Assembly (NCBI GenBank): GCA_030705665.1
Contig: JAUZQA010000043.1
Coordinates: 1-13,239 of the forward strand
From: Bacillota bacterium
GTDB taxonomy: Bacteria > Bacillota > Bacilli > Bacillales_B > DSM-18226
Direction: 5' to 3'
Length of the DNA: 13,239 nucleotides
Part shown: piece after piece, positions 1 through 6,222 of the stretch
Position numbering within the stretch: the first letter of the stretch is position 1
How the letters are laid out: every line of letters starts with the position of its first letter
Made by a program: the position numbers and the translations under genes
Notes under the pieces: generated by a model
The model's database searches: none
Seen by the model: the letters and a program-made list of their open reading frames with translations, nothing else
What the model was told of the DNA's origin: nothing

Positions 1-258
1 ATTCGAATTTCAGCCTACGCCCGCAAAGGAAAGCGGTTTGATTATAATTCCCACGACCGCCTTCGTGAAGCAATTCAAAAGAAACTATTTGCCGATCTTA
101 AAGATGTTGTCAAAATTACCACTTCTGCCAAAACACCAGATGAGCAGCAATTGAAAAAAATCAACAATGTTGTTGCTCGTTTAATTGATGAACACGGCTA
201 TAATTCTACTTCAGCCAATGAATTATTACGATATGTTGGTAGTTTATTAAACAGATAG
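1..258 (+). CDS. prkA: PrkA family serine protein kinase, C-terminal end (partial)
   Basis: Frame 1 is open from the first base to a TAG at 256-258, giving the last 85 residues of a protein that begins outside the window. The tail contains DYNSHDRLREAIQKKLF, then KITTSAKTPDEQQ, and ends ELLRYVGSLLNR. I recognise this as the C-terminus of PrkA, a roughly 630-residue AAA-domain serine kinase made early in Bacillus sporulation (YeaG in enterobacteria). The identity is supported by yhbH directly downstream, because prkA/yeaG and yhbH/yeaH are conserved neighbours. A terminator separates the two genes, so yhbH probably has its own promoter. Only the helical tail is visible; the kinase region is not in the window. 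Confidence 0.88.
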   Translation: MRISAYARKGKRFDYNSHDRLREAIQKKLFADLKDVVKITTSAKTPDEQQLKKINNVVARLIDEHGYNSTSANELLRYVGSLLNR

Positions 259-266
259 AGAATAGT

Positions 267-305
267 GGACTAGTGGAACAAACTCCGCTGGTCCTTTATT
301 TTCTA
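267..305 (+). terminator. Rho-independent terminator after prkA
   Basis: GGACTAGTGGA (267-277) pairs, using G-U pairs, with TCCGCTGGTCC (284-294) across a short loop. It is followed by TTTATTTTCT. It begins nine bases after the prkA stop codon. The rest of the 259-518 gap holds the yhbH promoter region and no gene I can support. Confidence 0.8.
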
Positions 306-447
306 ATTCATAGGATTCCAATACCCAGGAATAAATTAGAGGATACTTGTCCATTTCTATTAATTGCCGAAATTATTTGTAAATTATTTTCCGATTCTGC
401 ATAGGATAAAGTAATTAATATTTCTTATAGCAACCTTTTTACACTCG

Positions 448-475
448 GGATATTCTATGTTTTATAGAATAAAAT
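448..475 (+). promoter_or_regulatory. possible SigE-type promoter of yhbH, overlapped by an 8-bp inverted repeat
   Basis: GGATATTC (448-455) and GAATAAAAT (467-475) resemble the mother-cell sigma-E -35 (KMATATTT) and -10 (GCATACAAT) elements, but the spacing is short. A perfect inverted repeat, TATTCTAT (451-458) and ATAGAATA (464-471) with a 5-base loop, sits on top of it. Known biology (yhbH as a sporulation gene) makes a sporulation promoter likely; the exact boxes are a guess. Confidence 0.3.
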
Positions 476-518
476 GTGCATTTAAAAATGAAAAAAAATT
501 AATAAGGAGGGGTTTACT

Positions 519-1685
519 ATGACTGATAACAAGCATCAATTTGCTATTTCACGCGAAGATTGGTCCCTCCACCGTAAAGGCCACGATGACCAGAAGCGCC
601 ATCAGGAAAAAGTTCAAGAAGCGATTCGAAATAATCTGCCAGACCTCATAACAGAAGAAAGCATTATTATGTCAAACGGTCGAGATGTGGTAAAAATTCC
701 GATTCGTTCTTTGGACGAATATAAAATTCGTTATAACTATGATAAAAACAAACACGTGGGCCAAGGTGACGGTGAGAGCCAAGTAGGAGATGTAATCGCA
801 AGAGATGGATCCCCGCAGCAGGGGCCGGGAAAAGGTCAAGGCGCTGGGGATCAGGCAGGAGAGGATTACTTTGAAGCGGAAGTATCTTTAATGGAGCTTG
901 AGGAAGCACTATTTAAGGAGTTAGAACTTCCAAATTTACAAAGAAAAGAGCAGGATGAAAATATCGTTGAGGATATTGAGTTCAATGATATTCGGAAAAC
1001 AGGGTTAATGGGTAACATAGATAAAAAACGGACAATGATGTCGGCATTTAAACGAAATGCTATGAGTGGGAAGCCAGCATTTCATCCTATTTATAAAGAT
1101 GATCTAAAGTTTAAAACCTGGAATGAAGTGCTAAAGCCTGATTCAAAAGCTGTAGTGTTAGCGATGATGGATACGAGCGGTTCGATGGGAATATGGGAAA
1201 AATATATGGCGCGGAGCTTTTTCTTCTGGATGACTCGATTTTTGCGGACGAAATATGAAACGGTGGAAATTGAGTTTATTGCCCATCACACAGAGGCCAA
1301 GGTGGTTTCGGAAGACGACTTTTTCTCTAAAGGGGAAAGTGGAGGTACCATTTGTTCATCTGCCTATCGAAAGGCATTAGAATTAATCGAGGAAAAGTAC
1401 AATCCAAGCAGGTATAATATCTATCCATTCCATTTCTCCGATGGTGATAATTTAACATCGGACAACGCTCGTTGCGTCAAGCTTGTAGAGGAACTCATGA
1501 AGGTTTCCAATATGTTTGGATATGGGGAAGTGAATCAGTATAACAGGCACAGCACTCTTATGTCTGCCTATAAAAACATTAAAAATGAGAACTTCCGTTA
1601 CTATGTTTTGAAGCAAAAAGCAGATGTGTTCCATTCGATGAAGAGCTTTTTCAAAAATGAAGAAAGCAACAAGCAATATGCATAA
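519..1685 (+). CDS. yhbH: sporulation protein YhbH (UPF0229/YeaH family)
   Basis: A 388-residue protein of typical family length. The N-terminus ([20 protein letters not shown]) is characteristic of YhbH. A basic and glycine/glutamine-rich linker covers about residues 80-118. From about residue 208 a von Willebrand A-like domain follows, with the metal-site motif DTSGS at 218-222, a later Gly-Gly-Thr (275-277) and FSDGD around 306-310. In Bacillus, YhbH is a sporulation protein; together with PrkA it matches the enterobacterial YeaG-YeaH kinase/partner pair. The ATG follows AAGGAGGGG (504-512) at good spacing. A perfect terminator follows directly. The last codons and the terminator are duplicated 9.6 kb downstream. 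The biochemical role of the family is not well defined. Confidence 0.93.
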   Translation: MTDNKHQFAISREDWSLHRKGHDDQKRHQEKVQEAIRNNLPDLITEESIIMSNGRDVVKIPIRSLDEYKIRYNYDKNKHVGQGDGESQVGDVIARDGSPQQGPGKGQGAGDQAGEDYFEAEVSLMELEEALFKELELPNLQRKEQDENIVEDIEFNDIRKTGLMGNIDKKRTMMSAFKRNAMSGKPAFHPIYKDDLKFKTWNEVLKPDSKAVVLAMMDTSGSMGIWEKYMARSFFFWMTRFLRTKYETVEIEFIAHHTEAKVVSEDDFFSKGESGGTICSSAYRKALELIEEKYNPSRYNIYPFHFSDGDNLTSDNARCVKLVEELMKVSNMFGYGEVNQYNRHSTLMSAYKNIKNENFRYYVLKQKADVFHSMKSFFKNEESNKQYA

Positions 1686-1763
1686 GTGAAATCGACAGGT
1701 AAGAAGCCTGTCGATTTCCTTTTTATGAAAAGCTGGAGGGCATAGCGCATTTCAACCTTGAAT
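1668..1763 (+). repeat. 96-bp direct repeat, left copy (yhbH 3' end plus terminator)
   Basis: This segment covers the last five sense codons of yhbH, the stop codon, the terminator and the following 39 bp. It matches 11289-11384 with no gaps at a constant offset of 9621 bp. I count four substitutions, at 1705, 1742, 1748 and 1751. The similarity ends abruptly at both sides. Since it is continuous with the complete yhbH gene, this copy looks like the original one on its left side. On its right side it runs straight into a truncated MerR gene. Confidence 0.93.
1688..1724 (+). terminator. Rho-independent terminator of yhbH
   Basis: Perfect 12-bp stem GAAATCGACAGG (1688-1699) / CCTGTCGATTTC (1707-1718) with a 7-base loop, then CTTTTT. 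It starts immediately after the yhbH stop codon and is contained in the 96-bp direct repeat. Confidence 0.92.
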
Positions 1764-1853
1764 AAAGGGGAACAGTCCTTGATTATCATAGTAGCGTAAT
1801 TGAGAAATGGATAAATGATTGATTTTTGCAACTTGTCCAATCGTATAATTCAT
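1752..1853 (-). pseudogene. truncated MerR-family transcriptional regulator (first ~32 residues)
   Basis: Reading the minus strand from the ATG at 1853 gives MNYTIGQVAK, then INHLSISQLRYYDNQGLFPF, then IQG and a stop. This is the N-terminal winged-helix start of a MerR regulator: the first helix IGQVAK, and the RYYDNQGLF signature that leads into the wing. A full member has about 110-270 residues. Here the homology stops exactly where the 96-bp repeat begins (1763), and the last codons and the stop lie within the repeat. It starts 11 bp after the SDR stop codon and has a ribosome-binding-like TAAGGG, so it was probably once co-transcribed with the SDR. It cannot be functional as it stands. 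Confidence 0.75.
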
Positions 1854-1863
1854 AGGATTTCCC

Positions 1864-2574
1864 TTACCAAGGAATAATCCCATTTTTGTTCAGAATTTTA
1901 CCATTATAATTTGTTTCGCTTAAGGCGTATTTAACAATGATTTGTGCACCTTCAGCAGTTGTTTTTCCACCTGGAGCATTGCCATTAAGGTCGGTAGAGG
2001 TAAAACCAGGTGTCACACCTAATATTTCAGGACCGTTTGTACCAAATTCTTTTCCAAAAGCTAATGTTAAAGAATTTACAGCGGTTTTTGATGAATTATA
2101 GCCTAATATATTAAGGGGGCCAGCATCACCATTGTCAAACATCGTTTGTGAAGCCATATCGGTAGTAAGGTTAACAACTTTTCCACCCAGAGATTTTTTT
2201 ACTAGTGGTAAAAAGGTTTGGATCATTTGAAATGTCCCAAAGAAGTTAACATCAAATTCTTTACGAAGCGTTTCTAATTTTAATTCACTAGGTAAAACAT
2301 TGAAATCGAGTGCAATCCCTGCGTTGTTTATTAACAAATCTAGGTGATCCGTAACTTTAAGGATTTTATTTTTGGAGTTTTGAATTGATTGTGTATCTGA
2401 AATGTCAACTTGAACAAATGAAACATTCGAAAAGCCTAAAGACTCTATAGCTTTTTGTCCGAGTTCTTCATTACGAGCTCCTAAAAATACGTGATAATCT
2501 TTTTCTGCTAATTGACGGACAATCTCATACCCAATACCTTTATTTGCACCTGTTACAAAAGCGAATTTTGACAT
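1864..2574 (-). CDS. SDR family oxidoreductase (carbonyl-reductase-like)
   Basis: A 236-residue classical short-chain dehydrogenase. The cofactor motif TGANKGIG is at residues 8-15, NNAG at 83-86 and the catalytic YNSSK at 159-163. The usual catalytic serine region reads VVNLTTD (133-139), so a threonine takes the serine position. The sequence is of the plant/bacterial carbonyl reductase-like type (VTGANKGIG...) and probably reduces a small carbonyl compound with NADPH; the substrate is unknown. GGAGGA lies 8 bases before the ATG. It follows the flavodoxin-fold gene by 20 bp, so the two form an operon, with the truncated MerR gene as a former third member. Expression would be set by the promoter and MarR-like site upstream of the flavodoxin-fold gene. 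Confidence 0.88.
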   Translation of the reverse strand: MSKFAFVTGANKGIGYEIVRQLAEKDYHVFLGARNEELGQKAIESLGFSNVSFVQVDISDTQSIQNSKNKILKVTDHLDLLINNAGIALDFNVLPSELKLETLRKEFDVNFFGTFQMIQTFLPLVKKSLGGKVVNLTTDMASQTMFDNGDAGPLNILGYNSSKTAVNSLTLAFGKEFGTNGPEILGVTPGFTSTDLNGNAPGGKTTAEGAQIIVKYALSETNYNGKILNKNGIIPW

Positions 2575-2594
2575 ATTATATTTCCTCCTCTTTT

Positions 2595-3119
2595 CTAATA
2601 GTTATTTTTCAGACGACGTACCAGCTCTTCAGCACTTTCGAGGACTTGTTCGTTCGTTAAGAGGCGTACTCCCTGTTTCGTAAAAGTAGGCAAGAACCGC
2701 ATTCCGGTCAAGTTAGCTGTTGCCTGAAATGGTTTGGTTAACTCGCTTATGCTAAAGTGATTGTATCCGCCAGCTTGATAAGCTTCTTCAGGTCCGCCTG
2801 TTGAAATTACTAACATAAACTCTTTGCCGCGTAATTTCGTTCCTTCTGACCCATAAGCCCAACCGTAAGTAAGTACTATATCCTGCCATTGTTTTAACAA
2901 AGCGGGTGAACTGTACCAGTAGAATGGAAATTGCAAAACGATACGATCATGCTCCAATAGAAGCTGCTGTTCTTTTTCCACATCAATCTCAAATGTTGGG
3001 TAATGTGCATATAGATTATGGACCGTAACATTTTCTTCTTGTTGAAGACGGTTCATCCACGTTCTATTTATCTTCGACTGTTCCAGGTTTGGATGGGTTA
3101 CAATAACTAATGTTTTCAT
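2595..3119 (-). CDS. NAD(P)H oxidoreductase, flavodoxin-like fold (YwrO/KefG/MdaB type), copy 1
   Basis: A 174-residue protein of the Flavodoxin_2 family, which uses FMN or FAD and NAD(P)H for two-electron reduction of quinones and related electrophiles. Diagnostic segments are the opening strand plus THPN (8-11), LQFPFYWYSSPALLKQWQD at about 62-80, GWAYG at 86-90 and STGGPEEAY at 106-114. I chose the ATG at 3119 rather than the in-frame GTG at 3128, because the GTG lies within the ribosome binding site AAAGGTGA. It is a close paralogue of the gene at 3265-3801, which starts with the same MKTLVI and aligns with almost no gaps. The SDR gene follows 20 bp downstream in the same operon. Related B. 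subtilis proteins are general stress or quinone-response proteins. Confidence 0.88.
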   Translation of the reverse strand: MKTLVIVTHPNLEQSKINRTWMNRLQQEENVTVHNLYAHYPTFEIDVEKEQQLLLEHDRIVLQFPFYWYSSPALLKQWQDIVLTYGWAYGSEGTKLRGKEFMLVISTGGPEEAYQAGGYNHFSISELTKPFQATANLTGMRFLPTFTKQGVRLLTNEQVLESAEELVRRLKNNY

Positions 3120-3137
3120 TATAATCACCTTTCAATT

Positions 3138-3153
3138 AGTAGTACATTCAAAT
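3138..3153. promoter_or_regulatory. degenerate MarR-type operator upstream of flavodoxin-fold copy 1
   Basis: AGTAGTACATTCAAAT matches the palindrome at 3875-3890 in 13 of 16 positions. It begins 19 bp upstream of the start codon at 3119; the sites before the atypical SDR and before marR begin 20-21 bp upstream of theirs. I infer that it is a weaker binding site for the MarR protein encoded at 4603-5037. Confidence 0.45.
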
Positions 3154-3192
3154 AAAAAAATTAAAAGGTATTTCAGTGGAAGAAATACCTTT
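3152..3192 (-). terminator. Rho-independent terminator after flavodoxin-fold copy 2
   Basis: Perfect 11-bp stem AAAGGTATTTC (3164-3174) / GAAATACCTTT (3182-3192) with a 7-base loop. On the minus strand it is followed by TTAATTTTTTTATTT. It separates the two paralogous oxidoreductase genes into different transcription units. The remainder of the 3193-3264 gap shows nothing further. Confidence 0.85.
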
Positions 3193-3264
3193 ATTCATTT
3201 CAACTGAGAAATTACCTCAACAAATTGGGTATTTAGTTTTACTTTCCCGTTGTGTGTGGATAAA

Positions 3265-3801
3265 TTATGCTTCTATCTTTGAGGGATGAAGAACGTGTTC
3301 AACATATGCTTTAGCATTTTCAGCAAGTTCTTGATCTGAAACATGCATCACACCATTCAACACAAACAAGGGTAAAAACTTCGTGCCAATGAGATTGCTT
3401 GTTTGCTGTAAAGGAGTTGTTAAGGTCTCCATGGTAAAATGATTGTAGCCAGAAGTCTGATATGACTCTTCTGGTCCAAAGGTTGAAATCGCAAGACCAA
3501 GTTCTTTACCGTGAAGCTTGTCACCGCCTTCGCCATATGCCCAGCCGTACGAGAGCACTTCATCCTGCCATTGTTTTAACAAAGAAGGCGTGCTGTACCA
3601 GTAGAATGGAAATTGAAGAATAATACGTTCATGTGATTCTAATAGGCTTTGTTCGTGTGCTACGTTTATTTTCCCGTCTGGATACGCTTGATAAAGCGTA
3701 TGAATCGTTATTTCTTTGTGTTTCTTCAATTCCTGCATCCAAGTGCGGTTAATTCGAGATTGTTCCAAATTTGGGTGGGTGATAATGACAAGAGTTTTCA
3801 T
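3265..3801 (-). CDS. NAD(P)H oxidoreductase, flavodoxin-like fold (YwrO/KefG/MdaB type), copy 2
   Basis: A 178-residue paralogue of the gene at 2595-3119, sharing ITHPNLEQS (7-15), LQFPFYWYSTPSLLKQWQD (62-80), GWAYG (86-90) and the GPEESYQTSGYNHF region (109-122). The predicted activity is FMN- or FAD-dependent NAD(P)H reduction of quinones or other electrophiles in the cytoplasm. The ATG is preceded by AAAGGAG. A MarR-type palindrome lies 74-89 bp upstream, within the probable promoter, and a terminator follows the gene, so it is a single-gene unit. The C-terminus (HPSKIEA) differs from that of copy 1. The two copies arose by an old duplication, since divergence is spread along the full length. 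Confidence 0.88.
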   Translation of the reverse strand: MKTLVIITHPNLEQSRINRTWMQELKKHKEITIHTLYQAYPDGKINVAHEQSLLESHERIILQFPFYWYSTPSLLKQWQDEVLSYGWAYGEGGDKLHGKELGLAISTFGPEESYQTSGYNHFTMETLTTPLQQTSNLIGTKFLPLFVLNGVMHVSDQELAENAKAYVEHVLHPSKIEA

Positions 3802-3874
3802 TAGTAAGTCTCCTTTTGTTTTTTTCTTCTCTAGTTTTGATTACACTTATTGTTGCTTTCAGAGCAAATTTTAT

Positions 3875-3890
3875 ATTTGTACATACAAAT
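3875..3890. promoter_or_regulatory. MarR-type operator palindrome upstream of flavodoxin-fold copy 2
   Basis: ATTTGTACATACAAAT is a perfect palindrome of two 7-base arms (ATTTGTA / TACAAAT) around CA. On the minus strand it is followed by TATAAA, a plausible -10 box, so a bound repressor would block the promoter of the 3265-3801 gene. Confidence 0.7.
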
Positions 3891-3906
3891 GTAATTTTAA
3901 AAAATT

Positions 3907-4554
3907 TTACTTTTCTTCAAATATAATTTCTGTTTCCGTTTGTTTTTCATACATGCTATAAAATGCCTTCGCAATATTTTCAGCTGAGTAATAGGTTCCT
4001 TCTTGTACAAAACCGTTAATCGTTAATGTTCCAACATAAATTCCTTTAGGGCTCAATTCTTGGTGCAAGCTGTTTGCTAAATTGCGAATACCTGCTTTTC
4101 CAATCGCTAATGAAGCATAATCAGCATAGGGGTGAAGAGCTAATCCTCCGCCCGTTAATAAAATTGTTCCATTTTCCATATGGGGAATCACTTCTTTTAC
4201 ACTGGTAAGAGCTCCAGCTACATTGATTTTAAAATCTTCCACTAATTGATCCATACTTAATGTTGTTGGTTTACCTGGTCTTCCTGCAGCAGCATTGTAT
4301 AAGAGTACATCAATTTTTCCATAAGTTTTAATTATCGCATCAATGGCTGTTTTTAAAGATTCTACTGAAGAGACATCCCCAGGAAATCCTTTTGCTGCAA
4401 TCCCATCATCTTTAAGTTCACTTTCATATTTCTGTAATGAATCCATACTGCGGGAAATCAAAGCAACATTAAAGCCTTCTTTTCCGAATTTCTTTGCTGT
4501 ATTTAAGCTAATCCCTGGTCCTGCACCGACAATTAGCAATATCTTTTCTGACAT
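3907..4554 (-). CDS. atypical SDR-family protein lacking the catalytic tyrosine position
   Basis: A 215-residue Rossmann protein. The cofactor-binding turn is GAGPGIS (10-16) instead of TGxxxGIG, and the NNAG motif reads YNAAA (86-90). In classical members the active site is YxxxK. Here the helix reads YASLAIGKAGIRNLA (146-160), so lysine 153 is kept but the residue four before it is leucine 149; the nearest tyrosine, Y146, lies seven before the lysine. I recall related bacterial SDR-like proteins with a SLxxGKAGLR pattern, so this is a subfamily feature rather than recent damage. Reaction and substrate are unknown. AGGAGGA lies nine bases before the ATG. A MarR palindrome sits 20 bp upstream, and the marR gene ends 48 bp upstream on the same strand. 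Confidence 0.85.
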   Translation of the reverse strand: MSEKILLIVGAGPGISLNTAKKFGKEGFNVALISRSMDSLQKYESELKDDGIAAKGFPGDVSSVESLKTAIDAIIKTYGKIDVLLYNAAAGRPGKPTTLSMDQLVEDFKINVAGALTSVKEVIPHMENGTILLTGGGLALHPYADYASLAIGKAGIRNLANSLHQELSPKGIYVGTLTINGFVQEGTYYSAENIAKAFYSMYEKQTETEIIFEEK

Positions 4555-4573
4555 AACAACTTCCTCCTAATAT

Positions 4574-4589
4574 ATTTGTATATGCAAAT
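4574..4589. promoter_or_regulatory. MarR-type operator palindrome upstream of the atypical SDR
   Basis: ATTTGTATATGCAAAT is the exact reverse complement of the site before marR (5058-5073). On the minus strand a TATAAT overlaps the marR stop codon 13-18 bases before the site, so the operator would cover the transcription start or early leader of the SDR gene. Confidence 0.72.
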
Positions 4590-4602
4590 GAAAGGAAAAA
4601 AA

Positions 4603-5037
4603 TTATAGATCTCTTTCTAGCTTATTGCTCGATTCGTGAAGCATAAGACTTAAATCTTTACTGAACTCACGTCCTAAGACTTCTGAATAGCTGGTAAACA
4701 ATTCTTTTAAAGAGACCCGAAACTGCCGGTATATATTTTCTCCTTCTTCTGTTAAAGAGATAAGGGTTTGTTTTCCATCCGCTTTTCTGGTAACCAGTTT
4801 TAATTTTTCAAGTTTATCAATAAACCGCGTACTGGTCGAAGGCGCAATGGATAACTTGTGGCATAGTTCCTTCTGTGTGATTTCTGGATGGAACTTCACA
4901 ATCATAATCATGTAAAGATAGGAAGGAGCAAGGTCACCAAAATCAAAGGTCTTTTCGGCTAATTTTGTAATGTTACGAGCAAACCGGCTGGCTGTAAAGT
5001 AAAGACAATGAATTAATACCTGTTCTTCTTCATTCAT
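4603..5037 (-). CDS. MarR family transcriptional regulator
   Basis: A 144-residue winged-helix regulator of normal family length. The helix-turn-helix spans about residues 53-78 (ITQKELCHKL then SIAPSTSTRFIDKLEK) and the wing about 80-95 (VTRKADGKQTLISLTEEG). Flanking helices for dimerisation are present at both ends. A cysteine at position 11, in the first helix near ASR, is close to where OhrR-type members carry the redox-sensing cysteine; a second cysteine is at 59. The gene is divergent from the quinone-reductase-like gene. The palindrome ATTTGCATATACAAAT overlaps its own -10 region, so autorepression is likely. The same palindrome recurs upstream of the neighbouring oxidoreductases. A role as repressor responding to electrophiles or quinones is inferred from the targets, not from the sequence itself. 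Confidence 0.88.
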   Translation of the reverse strand: MNEEEQVLIHCLYFTASRFARNITKLAEKTFDFGDLAPSYLYMIMIVKFHPEITQKELCHKLSIAPSTSTRFIDKLEKLKLVTRKADGKQTLISLTEEGENIYRQFRVSLKELFTSYSEVLGREFSKDLSLMLHESSNKLERDL

Positions 5038-5057
5038 TTAATCAGATCCTTTTATTC

Positions 5058-5073
5058 ATTTGCATATACAAAT
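5058..5073. promoter_or_regulatory. MarR-type operator palindrome upstream of marR
   Basis: ATTTGCATATACAAAT, the reverse complement of the site at 4574-4589, begins 21 bp before the marR start codon. It overlaps the probable marR -10 box at 5070-5075. It lies about 40 bp upstream of the -35 box of the divergent gene at 5190, so it may also influence that promoter. Confidence 0.75.
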
Positions 5074-5098
5074 TAACACGAAATTACATTAAGGTCAA
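5070..5098 (-). promoter_or_regulatory. probable sigma-A promoter of marR
   Basis: On the minus strand, TTGACC (5098-5093) and TAATTT (5075-5070) are separated by 17 bp. The -35 box is good and the -10 box moderate. The operator palindrome covers the -10 box. Confidence 0.5.
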
Positions 5099-5112
5099 CT
5101 AAATCATTTTTC

Positions 5113-5141
5113 TTGTTTCCATCAGAAACAGTATATATTAT
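5113..5141 (+). promoter_or_regulatory. probable sigma-A promoter of the quinone-reductase-like gene
   Basis: TTGTTT (5113-5118) and TATTAT (5136-5141) are separated by 17 bp. A 6-bp inverted repeat, TGTTTC / GAAACA around CATCA (5114-5130), overlaps the -35 box and spacer and could be an operator of a different type from the MarR sites. Confidence 0.5.
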
Positions 5142-5189
5142 AAACTTTGTTCTAAAACTTATTAAGATTACATGAAAAGGATGAAATAA

Positions 5190-6170
5190 ATGAAAGCATT
5201 GCTATTGCGTGAAAAAGGTCAATGGAAAGACATGAAGGTAGAAGAAGTTGAAACACCAAATCCCGGTCCAGGGGAGATATTAGTTGAGGTATATGCGGTT
5301 GGGTTAAATCCTGTTGATTATAAAACAGCTACTGGTGGCAATTCCAATTGGTCTTATCCTCATATTCTGGGTTTAGACGTAGCAGGTATAGTGGCAGGGA
5401 TTGGTGAAGGGGTCACTCAGTGGAAAAAAGGTGATCGAGTAGTCTATCATGGAGATCTTACTAAGAAAGGGGGCTATGCTGAATACACTGTTACCACGGC
5501 ACATACTGTTTCTCGTATTCCAGACGAAGTAACGTTTGAAGATGCGGCAGCTTTGCCAACAGCTGGGTACACAGCATACCAATCGTTATTCCGTAAACTG
5601 CCATTGGATCGTGTTGAAACCATTTTAATACATGGCGGTGCTGGCGGAGTAGGAGGATTTGCTGTTCAATTAGCCAAACATGCAGGCAAAAAGGTGATTT
5701 CCACTGCTTCAAGTCATAACCATAACTATGTAAAATCACTTGGTGCAGATTATGCAATTGATTACCATCTGGAAGATGTGACTGCAAGAGTAATGGAGAT
5801 TACAAATGGACATGGTGTGGATGCTGTGGTAGATGCAGTAAGTAGACAAAGTGCAACGGATTCATTAGACACCCTTGCCTTTTTGGGACACATTGTTTTT
5901 ATATCAGGTGCACCTGATTTTACAAAAGTAAAGCCTTTTACAAAATCGGTTTCGTATCATGAAATTGCCCTCGGTGCAGTACACCAATCCGGTAATCATA
6001 AGGCTCAACAAGATCTGGGGATAATGGGCGGTGAAATGCTTAAGTTAGTGAGTGAACGGAAAATTTCTTCTATGTTAAAAGAAATAATAAGTCTTGAGGA
6101 AGTACCAGACGCTTTATCCCGTCTTTCAGAACGACATGTGAAGGGGAAAATTGTAGCAAAAATAAAATAG
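5190..6170 (+). CDS. NADPH:quinone reductase-like, zinc-independent alcohol dehydrogenase family (MDR) protein
   Basis: A 326-residue medium-chain dehydrogenase/reductase. The GroES-like N-terminal half includes PGPGEILVEV (25-34) and GLNPVDYK (38-45). The nucleotide-binding half starts with HGGAGGVGGFAVQLAKHAG (148-166), the AxxGGVG pattern typical of NADPH-using quinone oxidoreductases. The catalytic and structural cysteine zinc ligands of true alcohol dehydrogenases are absent. It probably reduces quinones, enones or similar unsaturated carbonyls in the cytoplasm. The ATG follows AAAAGGA at good spacing. The gene is divergent from marR with a 152-bp shared intergenic region, and downstream only a decayed gene precedes the terminator. 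Its substrate cannot be read from the sequence. Confidence 0.9.
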   Translation: MKALLLREKGQWKDMKVEEVETPNPGPGEILVEVYAVGLNPVDYKTATGGNSNWSYPHILGLDVAGIVAGIGEGVTQWKKGDRVVYHGDLTKKGGYAEYTVTTAHTVSRIPDEVTFEDAAALPTAGYTAYQSLFRKLPLDRVETILIHGGAGGVGGFAVQLAKHAGKKVISTASSHNHNYVKSLGADYAIDYHLEDVTARVMEITNGHGVDAVVDAVSRQSATDSLDTLAFLGHIVFISGAPDFTKVKPFTKSVSYHEIALGAVHQSGNHKAQQDLGIMGGEMLKLVSERKISSMLKEIISLEEVPDALSRLSERHVKGKIVAKIK

Positions 6171-6222
6171 AAGCACCATATCAGAATAAAAATAACCTTG
6201 AAAAAACAGGAGTAGCGAATAA

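Noticed and set aside
311..430. A minus-strand stop-free run of about 38 codons between prkA and yhbH
   Set aside because: It has no start codon with a ribosome binding site and no recognisable motif, and it lies across the yhbH promoter region.
1601..1840. A 79-codon minus-strand frame across the yhbH terminator and MerR remnant
   Set aside because: It crosses the terminator hairpin and overlaps yhbH antisense; the MerR-like reading in the neighbouring frame explains the right part of this region better.
5491..5787. A 98-codon minus-strand frame inside the quinone-reductase-like gene
   Set aside because: It is antisense to a clear MDR gene, rich in histidine and leucine by chance, and lacks a start signal.
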